Shown: in pieces, positions 44,372-53,259 of the stretch
Position numbering within the stretch: position 1 is the first letter of the stretch
Layout of the letters: each line of letters starts with the position of its first letter
Assembly (NCBI GenBank): GCA_016934715.1
Contig: JAFGSI010000069.1
Coordinates: 1-59,643 of the forward strand
From: Anaerolineales bacterium
GTDB lineage: Bacteria > Chloroflexota > Anaerolineae > Anaerolineales > Villigracilaceae
Length of the DNA: 59,643 bases
Reading direction: 5' to 3'
Program-made: the position numbers and the translations under genes
Notes under the pieces: model-generated
The model's database searches: none
The model's input: the letters and a program-made list of their open reading frames with translations, nothing else
What the model was told of the DNA's origin: nothing

Positions 44372-45862
44372 TTACCTCAGTTGATCGAGCACGTTGGTCT
44401 GGAAAGTGTCGGCGGTCTGCAGCAGGATGGCTGCCGGGTCAGCGCTCTGATCGTTGACCACAGTGCTGACAACTGCTCCCAGGGCGCTGTAGAAATCCTG
44501 TCCGGCAATCAGCGGTTCCGGCTGCATGCTGGCCTGGCCGGAAGAGATCGCATCCAGGAACAGCTGGTAGTTGGCGACCGGCAGATTCGCATACTGGGCC
44601 TGCAGGGCCTCGAGCGCGGCTTCGTAATCGCCCACGTAGAGCGGCAGGGTCGGGGCGCCGACGACAACGGTCGGATTGGAGGCACCGGATTCGAAATTGG
44701 CAACGATTTCGTCGGGGTCGAACTGGGTGAACAGGCGCCAGTACACTGCGGCCTCAACCTGTTCAGGAGTGGCCTGAGCGCTCACCATGGCGATATTGCC
44801 GCCGACCAGGGAAACACTCGTGCCGTTGGGACCGGCAGGCAGCGGTGCGAAGCCGTAATCATCGATGGGCGCATCCGGGTAGGTCTGGCGGATCCAGGTG
44901 AATTGATCGCCCGCCATCACAACCATGGCCGCCCGGCCGGTGGCCAGGGCCTCGCCGTTGGTACCCCAGTTGAGGTTCTCGCGCGGCAGGACATCGTAGG
45001 TCCAGCGCAGGTCGTAGACGAACTGCAGGGCCTCGAGCATGGGCCCTTCGCTGAAGCCGGCCGCGTAGCCGGTGTCGCTCTGGCGAACGATATCGGTGTT
45101 CAGGAGACCGAAGTTGTAGGCAATGGTGGTCATGTGCCAGCCAGCCGCGCCGCTGCCATCCGTGATGAAGGAGAAACCAGCCACACCGGCATCGCGATCG
45201 GTCAAAGCCTGCGCCATCACGGCCAGCTCTTCCCAGGTCGCGGGGGGCGCGTCATACCCGGCAGCATTGAGCATGCTGATGTTGTAGGCCAATCCCATCG
45301 CGTATGCGAAGCGCGGAATACCATACACTCTCCCATCCTGGGTGGCAATGCTCATGATATCCGGGTTGAAAACCTGGTCGAGATTCTGGGCCTCGAAGAT
45401 GCTCGTCAGGTCGGCAGCAACCCCCTGTTCGATCATCTTGCCCGGGTCGGTCAGATAGACCTCAAAGAGCGTGGGCACCTGGTTGCCGGCGACAAGCGCT
45501 GCAAAAGAATCCGGCGTGTAGGCGTAGTCGGTGCCAGTGATGGTGACGTTCGGGTACATCTCCTGGAAACGGGCCACCTGGGCTTCCCAGGCCTCCACAG
45601 CCTCGGGCTGGGAATCGGCCGGTTTCTGCACTACTGTGATCTCCACCGGGCTGCCGCCTGCGATCTCTGCGGGGAAAGCGATCACTGCCGGGAGGGGGCC
45701 CTCATCCGCGGGCTCCTCCACCGGGGCTGTGGTTTCTTCTACCTCAGGTGCTTCGGTGGCCACTTCCGGGGCTGCTTCCGTGGTCGCCGAACTGCCGCAT
45801 GCGCTGAGCACCAGCGTCACCAGCAGAACCAGGGTAGACAGAACAAACAATTTGGATCTCAT
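44372..45862 (-). CDS. ABC sugar-binding lipoprotein
   Basis: A 496-aa extracellular solute-binding protein of family 1. The signal peptide ends in the lipobox LVLSAC, followed by an acidic Thr/Glu/Pro linker. The mature part has the family blocks VARFQEMYPNVTITGTDYAY, GRVYGIPRFAYAMGLAYNIS and ATGRAAMVVMAGDQFTWI. AAGGAG precedes the ATG. A LacI-type operator lies about 135 nt upstream, shared with the divergent STAND gene. Confidence 0.93.
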   Translation of the reverse strand: MRSKLFVLSTLVLLVTLVLSACGSSATTEAAPEVATEAPEVEETTAPVEEPADEGPLPAVIAFPAEIAGGSPVEITVVQKPADSQPEAVEAWEAQVARFQEMYPNVTITGTDYAYTPDSFAALVAGNQVPTLFEVYLTDPGKMIEQGVAADLTSIFEAQNLDQVFNPDIMSIATQDGRVYGIPRFAYAMGLAYNISMLNAAGYDAPPATWEELAVMAQALTDRDAGVAGFSFITDGSGAAGWHMTTIAYNFGLLNTDIVRQSDTGYAAGFSEGPMLEALQFVYDLRWTYDVLPRENLNWGTNGEALATGRAAMVVMAGDQFTWIRQTYPDAPIDDYGFAPLPAGPNGTSVSLVGGNIAMVSAQATPEQVEAAVYWRLFTQFDPDEIVANFESGASNPTVVVGAPTLPLYVGDYEAALEALQAQYANLPVANYQLFLDAISSGQASMQPEPLIAGQDFYSALGAVVSTVVNDQSADPAAILLQTADTFQTNVLDQLR

Positions 45863-45995
45863 TTTTCTTCTCCTTGTTGTGGTGGGATGGAACAGAAGGT
45901 TTATGACAAAGCATTTTCCTGCTACGATAACACTTTGTTCTGGTAAGAGTATACGAGCAAACCCGGTTGGCTTGGTCTAAGGATAGGCTAAATAT

Positions 45996-46011
45996 AGTTG
46001 AACGTTCAACT
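45996..46011. promoter_or_regulatory. LacI-type operator 1 (divergent arms)
   Basis: AGTTGAACGTTCAACT is a perfect 16-bp palindrome in the space between the divergent binding-protein and STAND genes. It covers the -35 (TTGAAC) of the STAND promoter. An identical copy precedes the GH65 genes at 48510. Confidence 0.8.
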
Positions 46012-46034
46012 TGAATGTGGTATAATCTTTGCAA
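45998..46034 (+). promoter_or_regulatory. Promoter of the STAND regulator gene
   Basis: TTGAAC (45998-46003), 17 nt, then a perfect TATAAT (46021-46026). The ATG at 46035 follows after 8 nt, so the message would be leaderless or nearly so. The operator overlaps the -35. Confidence 0.65.
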
Positions 46035-47480
46035 ATGGAATCGTGTACTGCGCACCGACTATCTATGACCGATGTCTGGGACGACGAACGCGTAAAGGCC
46101 CTGCTTCACTTTCCTCGTTTTCCCATTCGGTTGATCCAGCAGGAGCCCTGGCAATCCTGGATCAGGGAGCACGGCGGGCTGAAAGCCGTCCATGATTACC
46201 TGCAGCACTATCCCTTCCCCCCCAGCCATCGCCGGATTCTCGAGGCTGTGCTTTCCACCCCGGAGGCGGTGGCCAACGTCTATGCGGACCGCCTGAACAT
46301 CAGCCGCGCCACCTATTTCTACCAGCTGCGCGAGCTGGTGGCGGCCATCGTGCAGGCCCTCAACCAATGGGAACCGACCGAGGCGCTGCTGTCCCGGGAG
46401 GCGACATTCCCCCGGAGCAGCCTGCCTGCCCCCCTGACCAGCCTGGTTGGTGTCGAAGCCGTCCTGCGGGCGCTTGCGCGCCTGCTTGCCAGTCCGGACG
46501 TTCGCCTGCTGACCCTGCTGGGTCCCGGCGGGATCGGGAAAACCCGGTTAAGCATCGCATTGGCGCACCGCCAGAACCGGCCGGCCTGTTTCGTGGATAT
46601 ATCTGCCCACCAGGATCCAGCGAAGGTCCCCGCCGTCATTGCCAAGAACCTTGGCGTCAAGACGGCCACTGCCTCCGGGCTGAAAAACGCCCTTCGAGAG
46701 CATGAATTCTTGCTCATTCTGGACAATTTCGAGCAGATTCTCCCCGCCCGCAGCCTGGTTACGGATCTTTTGACGGCCTGCCCCCGCTTAAAGATCCTGG
46801 TGACCAGCCGGGCGGCCCTCCATGTTTATGGGGAACATGCGTTTATCGTTCCACCGCTGGCGACCGCGGATGTCGATACTGTCAAGGATCAACAGCTCTG
46901 GGCGCAATCCCCGGGCGTGACTTTGTTTGTCCAGCGCGCCCAGGCAGTGAATCCTAATTTTTCGCTCAACAAGGAGAATGTCGAGTCGGTGACTGAAATC
47001 TGCCAGCGACTGGAGGGGCTGCCCCTGGCCATTGAGCTGGCTGCCTTTCAGGTCAAGTTCTTCTCGCCCCAGGCCATTCTGATGCGATTATCCGATCATC
47101 TCCTGAATTTCCTTGGACAAGGAGTCAACCAGATGCCGGCCCGCCAGCAGGGAATCCGCGCCATGCTGGACTGGAGTTTCAAGCTGCTGCCTCCCGAACT
47201 GCAGGCGTTCTTCTGCCAATTGTCGGTTTTCCCGGGGAGTTTCACCATCGCAGAAGCGGAAACCCTGTGTGCAGTGGAAGAAGTGCAGGGCGGCCTGACA
47301 ACCCTGGTGGATCATTCCATGATCGACCAGCATATTGGAGAAGATGGGGAGCCCTGTTTTCAGATGCTCGATATGATCCGCGAATATGCGCGCGAGAGGT
47401 GTCGTTGCAACCTGCCGCTTGACAAAAAGGCTGTTCGCCACGATAATTTGTTGAACGCTCAATCAGGAAGTAACCTATGA
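46035..47480 (+). CDS. STAND/NB-ARC ATPase regulator (AfsR-type, without C-terminal repeats)
   Basis: 481 aa. The N-terminus (~1-110) is a winged-helix-like domain ending NVYADRLNISRATYFYQLRE, common in Chloroflexota regulators. An NB-ARC ATPase follows: Walker A LLGPGGIGKTRL near 160, Walker B LLILDNFEQIL, sensor KILVTSRAAL, and GLPLAIELAA in the helical part. Homologues normally continue into TPR sensor repeats, but here the protein stops after FQMLDMIREYARERC plus a short odd tail and overlaps lacI by 4 nt. It may act with LacI, or be a truncated regulator kept for coupling. Confidence 0.82.
   Translation: MESCTAHRLSMTDVWDDERVKALLHFPRFPIRLIQQEPWQSWIREHGGLKAVHDYLQHYPFPPSHRRILEAVLSTPEAVANVYADRLNISRATYFYQLRELVAAIVQALNQWEPTEALLSREATFPRSSLPAPLTSLVGVEAVLRALARLLASPDVRLLTLLGPGGIGKTRLSIALAHRQNRPACFVDISAHQDPAKVPAVIAKNLGVKTATASGLKNALREHEFLLILDNFEQILPARSLVTDLLTACPRLKILVTSRAALHVYGEHAFIVPPLATADVDTVKDQQLWAQSPGVTLFVQRAQAVNPNFSLNKENVESVTEICQRLEGLPLAIELAAFQVKFFSPQAILMRLSDHLLNFLGQGVNQMPARQQGIRAMLDWSFKLLPPELQAFFCQLSVFPGSFTIAEAETLCAVEEVQGGLTTLVDHSMIDQHIGEDGEPCFQMLDMIREYARERCRCNLPLDKKAVRHDNLLNAQSGSNL
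47449..47464. promoter_or_regulatory. LacI-type operator 2 (imperfect, before lacI)
   Basis: TGTTGAACGCTCAATC matches the palindrome at 45996 and 48510 in 12 of 16 positions. It lies inside the 3' end of the STAND gene, 12 nt before the lacI start, and could give autoregulation. Confidence 0.45.
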
Positions 47481-48481
47481 GAGTCACGGTCATTGATGTT
47501 GCCAAGGCCGCTGGAGTTTCTCGCACGACCGTCTCCAATGTGCTCGGAGGAAAGGGGAATTATTCCGACGAAACACGCGATGCGGTGATCGCGGCGGCGA
47601 AAAAACTGGGGTACAAGCCCAATCTGGCGGCGCGCTCGTTGATCACGAACCGCTCGCGCCTGATCGGCCTGATCCTGCCTTCTTACGTCGACACAAACAC
47701 CCTGACCAACAGCCCTTTCTACAACATCATCATGGACAGCGTCTATTCCGTTTTACGCCTCGAGGCCTATTATGACCTGATCCTGTTTTCCGTTCCTTAC
47801 AAGGAGATCCTGTTACAGGTCAATGACTGGATTGACGCCCGCAACGTCGATGGCATCCTGGCGGTCGGCGAGTATGAACGCCCATTCATGCAGGAGTTAA
47901 ATGCCAAGCAGCTCCCCGTGGTCCTGATCGATAATTATGCGCATGACAACTTTGTCAATTTCTCCTATGTAAACTCGGATGACGAAACCGGAGGCTATCT
48001 GGCGACCCGGCACCTGGTCGAAAAAGGATACCAGAAAATAGCGCTGTGCAGCGTGGAGCTGGACAGTCCGCTGATGCAGAAACGCTATCAGGGCTATAAG
48101 CGCGCCATGAAAGAGGCGGGCTATAAAGAGCATGCCTTCGATAAAACCGGCATCCCGTTTGAAGCGGGTTTGCAGTTCGCCGATTCGTTGTCGGCCCAGC
48201 AGTTCGAGGCTGCATTCTGTACGGAAGATATGGTGGCGGTTGGCCTGGTTCATGGGATGCTCAAAATGGGTGTGCAGGTCGGGCCGAAATTCGGCGTGGT
48301 GGGCTTTGATAATTCCAACATCGGGAGGCAAATATCCCCCGAGTTGACCACCATTGACCAGAATATCTTTGAGAAGGGCGAGACCGCCGCCAGAACGCTG
48401 TTGAAGATCATCAACAACCAGGTCCAGCGAGGCAGCCGCTTGATCTTGCCGGTCAGCCTGGTGGTACGGGAGACGGCTTAG
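47477..48481 (+). CDS. LacI-family transcriptional regulator
   Basis: A 334-aa repressor-type protein. The N-terminal HTH is typical (VTVIDVAKAAGVSRTTVSNV), followed by the hinge helix (KPNLAARSLITNRSR) and a periplasmic-binding-protein-like sugar sensor domain with FGVVGFDNSNIGRQISPELT near the end. The 16-bp palindromes around it have LacI-operator form. It probably represses the glucan genes until a disaccharide or sugar phosphate binds. AGGAAG precedes the ATG, which overlaps the STAND stop. Confidence 0.92.
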   Translation: MRVTVIDVAKAAGVSRTTVSNVLGGKGNYSDETRDAVIAAAKKLGYKPNLAARSLITNRSRLIGLILPSYVDTNTLTNSPFYNIIMDSVYSVLRLEAYYDLILFSVPYKEILLQVNDWIDARNVDGILAVGEYERPFMQELNAKQLPVVLIDNYAHDNFVNFSYVNSDDETGGYLATRHLVEKGYQKIALCSVELDSPLMQKRYQGYKRAMKEAGYKEHAFDKTGIPFEAGLQFADSLSAQQFEAAFCTEDMVAVGLVHGMLKMGVQVGPKFGVVGFDNSNIGRQISPELTTIDQNIFEKGETAARTLLKIINNQVQRGSRLILPVSLVVRETA

Positions 48482-48509
48482 CTTTTCGGGCCTCTTTTTT
48501 TCGCAGGGC

Positions 48510-48525
48510 AGTTGAACGTTCAACT
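48510..48525. promoter_or_regulatory. LacI-type operator 3 (before the GH65 operon)
   Basis: AGTTGAACGTTCAACT, identical over all 16 bases to the site at 45996. It lies 28 nt after the lacI stop and 62 nt before the first GH65 start, so it should control the phosphorylase operon. Confidence 0.8.
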
Positions 48526-48587
48526 AGATTCTGCGCGTGAGTCTCCCCTTCCGAGACGCACTGCAGCCATTTCTCCCAGGAGTTGTG

Positions 48588-50864
48588 ATGGGCAAAATCG
48601 CAGATCAATATTTGCTGGTGGATCCCTGGAAAATCATCGAGGAAGGTTTTCACAGCGATCGAAGCCAGGTGTCCGAGTCGCTGTTTTCGCTGGCGAATGA
48701 ACACCAGGGAGTGCGTGGTTTCTTTGACGAAGGGTACTCGGGGAAAAGCCTGGTCGGGGTGTACCTGAATGGCATTTACGAGCAGCAGTTCACGCAAGGC
48801 ACGACCTATAAGGGGATCTCCAACCGGCTGGCTTTCATGGTCAATACTGTCAACTGGCTGGCCACCCGCCTGGAGGTCGATGGCGAAGCGCTTGACCTGG
48901 CGAAGAGCACATACTCCGCATTCCGCCGCGAATTGAATTTCCGCACGGGGGAATTGCGACGTGAGTTCATCTGGGAAACCCGGACCGGGAAGAAGCTGCG
49001 GCTGGTTTTTCTACGCCTGCTCAGCATGCAAACCAAGGAACTGGCCTGCCAGCAGATCCGCATCACGCCATGCGGTTTTTCGGGGAAGGCGACACTGACT
49101 CTGGGCCTGGATTTTTCTGTGCCCCATCGCTCCTTTGGACAGAATTTTTGGGACTGCCCGCGGAAGGAAGCCCTGGCCATCCTCGGGGTGAGCAAATCCC
49201 TCGAACAGCGGTTGTTCGCCGGAATGCAGGTGGAGGCCGGAGTGCCGCTGACGCCCATCGAAGCCGAGAAATATGCCGGCGGCAGCATGGACGTGGATCT
49301 TGTTGACGGCCAGGAGCAGGTGATCGGGAGATCCGTGATCCTGTCCTCGGACCGGGATCCGAAGCAAACCCTGGAGGAAGCCTGGCAGGGCGGGCTGGGC
49401 CAACTCCAGACCTCCATCAGACCCTATGCGGATGTCCTGGAGCAGAACCAGGCCTACTGGCATCACGTCTGGGACCGAGCGGATATCATGATCGAGGGGG
49501 ATCCGGAAACCCAGCAGGGGATCCGGTTTTGTATTTTCCAGATGCAGCAGACCTATCGCGGCGCGCTGGCGGGTGCGAGCATTGGCGCCAAAGGACTCAC
49601 CGGGGAAGCCTACAACGGGAATGCCTTCTGGGATACCGAAACGTACTGCCTGCCGTTCTACCTGTTCAGCAACCCGGCGGCGGCAAAGGCGCTGCTTGAT
49701 TTTCGCCACCGGACGCTGCCCCAGGCGTTGGAACGTGCCAGGGACCTGGACTGCCGCGGGGCGTGCTACCCGGTAGCGACCTGCGACGGTACGGAGAGCT
49801 GCACACTCTGGCAGCATGCCAGCCTGCAACTCCAGCCGACGACCGCGGTGGCCTATGCGATCTGGCACTATGGGAAAGTGACCGGCGACACGGCCTTCGT
49901 ACGCCGTGAAGGGGCTGCGATGCTGGTCCAGATCTGCCGCTTCCTGGCAAGTCGTGGACAGTGGTCCCCCAGAGGCAAATTCGGTTATTACGCCGTGATG
50001 GGGCCGGACGAGTTCCACATGATGGTCCATAACAACGCCTACACCAATTACATGGCAAAGCAGGCCTTCGAATTTGCCGCCTGTATCTTGGGCGCGCTGG
50101 ATCTTTCAGAAGTGGGCTGCTCGGCGGCGGAACTGGGGACCTGGCGGCGCATGGCTGCCGAGATGTTCATTCCCTATGATCCAGAGACCCTGCTGTATGA
50201 ACAGCACGATGGCTATTTTGATCTGCCTCACCTCGATGTGAATGCCATCCCGGTGGAGGATTTTCCACTGTACCAACACTGGTCGTATGATCGTATTTTT
50301 CGCAGCGATATGATCAAGCAGCCAGATGTCCTGATGTTCATGTTCCTGTATAACCAATCCTTTTCAACGGCGCAAAAAGAGGCCAACTATACCACCTATG
50401 CGCCGCGCTGCATCCACGAATCGTCCCTTTCGCCATCCGTGCATTCGATCCTGGCGTCTGAACTGGGGCGGCACCAGGAAGCGTTCGACTTTTTCCGCTT
50501 CGCGGCCCGCATCGACCTGGACAATTACAACCGCAATACCGACGAGGGCATCCACACCACCTCCATCGCCGCGGCATGGATGAACATCGTCTATGGTTTT
50601 GGCGGGATGCGTTCGGATGGCGAGATTCTGGCCTTCAATCCCTGCCTGCCGGCCCAATGGAAGGGATACAGCTTCCAGGTGTTCTATCGCGGCAGTCTGA
50701 TCCGGGTGGAAGTCACCCAAAGAGGGGCGCTGATACGGGTTGTGGATGGGCCTCCGCTGACTCTCAAAGTTGGTGAACAGGTGCAGGAGGTCGATCAGGC
50801 TGGCCGGAGGATCGCCTGGGCATCTGCGCCCGACCAGAAATCCTTGCACGGAAGAGGTCCCTAA
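48588..50864 (+). CDS. GH65-family glycoside phosphorylase/hydrolase, copy 1
   Basis: 758 aa from ATG 48588 (AGGAG 5 nt upstream; an open frame extends to 48537 but has no ribosome site). GH65 landmarks: an N-terminal beta-sandwich, an (alpha/alpha)6 barrel with GNAFWDTETYCLPFYLF, the catalytic-acid block VMGPDEFHMMVHNNAYTNY (general-acid Glu in PDEFH), and the phosphate-site region MIKQPDVLMFMFLY plus ESSLSPSVHSIL. It lacks the insertion seen in copy 2 after the GACYPVATCDGTE block, so substrate choice probably differs. GH65 inverting phosphorylases act on maltose, trehalose, kojibiose or nigerose. The stop overlaps the next start (TAATG). Confidence 0.87.
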   Translation: MGKIADQYLLVDPWKIIEEGFHSDRSQVSESLFSLANEHQGVRGFFDEGYSGKSLVGVYLNGIYEQQFTQGTTYKGISNRLAFMVNTVNWLATRLEVDGEALDLAKSTYSAFRRELNFRTGELRREFIWETRTGKKLRLVFLRLLSMQTKELACQQIRITPCGFSGKATLTLGLDFSVPHRSFGQNFWDCPRKEALAILGVSKSLEQRLFAGMQVEAGVPLTPIEAEKYAGGSMDVDLVDGQEQVIGRSVILSSDRDPKQTLEEAWQGGLGQLQTSIRPYADVLEQNQAYWHHVWDRADIMIEGDPETQQGIRFCIFQMQQTYRGALAGASIGAKGLTGEAYNGNAFWDTETYCLPFYLFSNPAAAKALLDFRHRTLPQALERARDLDCRGACYPVATCDGTESCTLWQHASLQLQPTTAVAYAIWHYGKVTGDTAFVRREGAAMLVQICRFLASRGQWSPRGKFGYYAVMGPDEFHMMVHNNAYTNYMAKQAFEFAACILGALDLSEVGCSAAELGTWRRMAAEMFIPYDPETLLYEQHDGYFDLPHLDVNAIPVEDFPLYQHWSYDRIFRSDMIKQPDVLMFMFLYNQSFSTAQKEANYTTYAPRCIHESSLSPSVHSILASELGRHQEAFDFFRFAARIDLDNYNRNTDEGIHTTSIAAAWMNIVYGFGGMRSDGEILAFNPCLPAQWKGYSFQVFYRGSLIRVEVTQRGALIRVVDGPPLTLKVGEQVQEVDQAGRRIAWASAPDQKSLHGRGP

Positions 50865-53248
50865 TGGAATGGAAGATCTCCGAAACAGGCAGACCTGCTC
50901 CCGGCGATATTGAGCGCAGGGGCAACAAGCTCCTGATCAGCAACGGGTATATCGGCTATCGCGGCACCCTTGAGGAGTTCAATAGGGACCAGAAGACTGC
51001 CACCATTGTCTCGGGCCTGTACGACAGGGTCGCCCATTTGTGGCGCGAACCGGTCAACCTGCCCAACGGTGGTTTTGTCCAGATCGGCTACGCAGGCGAG
51101 CTGCTGCATGTGCTGACGAGCAAGGTGATTGACCATTCGCAAAGCCTGGATCTGCAGCATGCAGTGCATGAACGACAGACCACCTTCGAAACCAGCGACG
51201 GAACCCGCATCACGATCCGCTCGCGGCGCTTCGCCAGCCTGGCGCGCCGGAATCTGCTGTGCATGGAATTTTCGGTCAGCGCCGACCGAGCGTGTGAAAT
51301 TGACATTTGCACCGGCATCGAGGGGAATGTGTGGGACATCAACGGTCCGCACTTGACCGCTCTGGCTGCCAGGGAGCAGAAGGGTATTCTTTCGGTCAGT
51401 GCCGTCACCCATGAAAATGCGATCCAGATTGCGGTTTCAGAAGCCGTGGTCCTCCCGAGTGGGCGCAACCGGGTGTACGGGCAGGGCGCGCAGTTGTCCG
51501 CAGCCTCCGCTTTCCGTGAGTTCCGGGTTGCGCTTGTCAAGGATGGTTTCACCTTTCACAAAATCGTTGCGCACGCCTTTGGCCTGGACTGTGAAGATCC
51601 CCTCGCAACCAGCCGTCAGCTCTGCCGGCAGGCAGCCGGTGTGGATTTTGAGACCCTGCTTGCCGAGCATGCTGCCCTCTGGCGCCAGCGGTGGGAGAAC
51701 TGTGATATTCAGATCGAAGGCGATCCTGCCGCCCAGCAGGCCCTCCGCTTCAGTATGTATCATCTCCTGGCGATCGTTCCCGCGCACACGGCCCGCGCCT
51801 CCATCCCCGCCCGGGGCATGTCTGGCCAGATGTACAAGGGCGCAATTTTCTGGGACACCGAAATTTTCATGCTCCCGTTCTTCACGCACGCATTCCCCCG
51901 GCTCGCTCGCAACCTGCTGCTGTACCGTTACCATACGCTGGATGGGGCGCGCCGCAAGGCCCGCGAATACGGCTACCGCGGCGCTTTCTACGCCTGGGAG
52001 AGCCAGGACAGCGGCGATGATGCCTGCACGCTTTTCAACGTCACCGACGTGTTCACCCACCGTCCGATCCGGACCTATTTCCGCGACAAACAGGTGCACA
52101 TCAGCGCCGATATCGCCTATGCCTTCTGGCAATATTTCACCCTCACCGGTGACGCTTCCATATGGATCGAGGGTGGGGCGGAAGTGATCTTTGAATGCGC
52201 CCGCTTTTATCTGGCCTACATTTACTATAACCCCGACAGGCGCCGTTACGAAATCCTCGATGTCACCGGGCCCGATGAATATCATGAGCGGGTCCACAAC
52301 AATGCGTTCACGAACCGCATGGTCGCCCACACCTTCGAGGTCTGCCTGAAGGTCGCGGCCCTCCTCAGGCAGCATTCCCGGGGATTCTATGATGGCTTGA
52401 TGGAGGCGCTTTGTTTTGAGTCTGACCTGGCAGCGATCGCACAGATCGCCCCCAGGGTGTTCCAGCCCGATTCTGCCGTCCCCGGTACCGTGATCCCTCA
52501 ATTTGATGGGTATTTCACCCTGGAGAATGTTTCCCTGCCCACCCTGTTGGGGCGCAAGCTGCATCCAACCGAATATTTCGGCGGCGGGAGTGGACTGGCC
52601 ACGACGACCCAGATCATCAAACAGGCCGATGTGGTCTTGATGCTCTCTCTTTTCAGCGAACGCTACCCAACTGAAACAAAATCCGCCAACTGGGAATACT
52701 ATGAGTCCCGCACGGAACACGGCTCCAGCCTGAGCACCTGCTCCTACGCGCTCATCGCTGCCCAACTTGGCAAAGTGGACTGGGCATATCAGTACTTCAT
52801 GAAGACCGCCACCATCGACCTGGCCGGTGAAGCGAAGCAATATGTGGGCGAGCTGTATATCGGCGGCACCCATCCCGCCGGCAACGGCGGCGCATGGATG
52901 TCAGCGGTCTTTGGCCTGTGCGGGATCCATTGCGTTGATCTCTGCATCGCCATCAACCCGCACCTGCCTGCGCACTGGAGCAAGGTCACCCTGCCGATCA
53001 TCTGCCAGGGTCAGATGTTGCGCATCACCCTGACCCATGAGGCGGTGACCGTGCTGCCGGTCGTGCCCCTCGAAGCGCAATTATCGGTCTCGGTCGAGGG
53101 CTCCGTTCACCCGCTGGATCCGACCGCCGAAACAACCTTTCCCTATCATGCGTGGCAGGGCGCTGAAAATGGTCTTGAAAACGCCTGCCGGGCAGAAATT
53201 GCATCGACCGGGTTCGATCGGGTCCATGGCGAACCCTGCGAGTCGTAA
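50864..53248 (+). CDS. GH65-family glycoside phosphorylase, copy 2
   Basis: 794 aa. Barrel blocks GAIFWDTEIFMLPFFTH, GAFYAWESQDSGDDACTLFN, RTYFRDKQVHISADIAYAFW, the acid motif VTGPDEYHERVHNNAFTNRM (Glu in PDEYH), and the phosphate-site residues in TQIIKQADVVLMLSLF and HGSSLSTCSYAL. The FNVTDVFTHRPIRTYF insertion occurs in the kojibiose/nigerose-type branch as far as I recall. It would phosphorolyse an alpha-linked disaccharide to glucose plus beta-glucose 1-phosphate, the substrate of the next gene. Exact specificity is inferred from context. Confidence 0.88.
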   Translation: MEWKISETGRPAPGDIERRGNKLLISNGYIGYRGTLEEFNRDQKTATIVSGLYDRVAHLWREPVNLPNGGFVQIGYAGELLHVLTSKVIDHSQSLDLQHAVHERQTTFETSDGTRITIRSRRFASLARRNLLCMEFSVSADRACEIDICTGIEGNVWDINGPHLTALAAREQKGILSVSAVTHENAIQIAVSEAVVLPSGRNRVYGQGAQLSAASAFREFRVALVKDGFTFHKIVAHAFGLDCEDPLATSRQLCRQAAGVDFETLLAEHAALWRQRWENCDIQIEGDPAAQQALRFSMYHLLAIVPAHTARASIPARGMSGQMYKGAIFWDTEIFMLPFFTHAFPRLARNLLLYRYHTLDGARRKAREYGYRGAFYAWESQDSGDDACTLFNVTDVFTHRPIRTYFRDKQVHISADIAYAFWQYFTLTGDASIWIEGGAEVIFECARFYLAYIYYNPDRRRYEILDVTGPDEYHERVHNNAFTNRMVAHTFEVCLKVAALLRQHSRGFYDGLMEALCFESDLAAIAQIAPRVFQPDSAVPGTVIPQFDGYFTLENVSLPTLLGRKLHPTEYFGGGSGLATTTQIIKQADVVLMLSLFSERYPTETKSANWEYYESRTEHGSSLSTCSYALIAAQLGKVDWAYQYFMKTATIDLAGEAKQYVGELYIGGTHPAGNGGAWMSAVFGLCGIHCVDLCIAINPHLPAHWSKVTLPIICQGQMLRITLTHEAVTVLPVVPLEAQLSVSVEGSVHPLDPTAETTFPYHAWQGAENGLENACRAEIASTGFDRVHGEPCES

Positions 53249-53259
53249 AGAAGCCGGCG

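Noticed and set aside
48481-48510. Terminator after lacI (T-run near 48494)
   Set aside because: A T-run is present but no stable stem precedes it, so termination is not supported.
51437-52873. 478-aa minus-strand open frame opposite GH65 copy 2
   Set aside because: It lacks any motif or ribosome site and lies opposite a well-supported enzyme.
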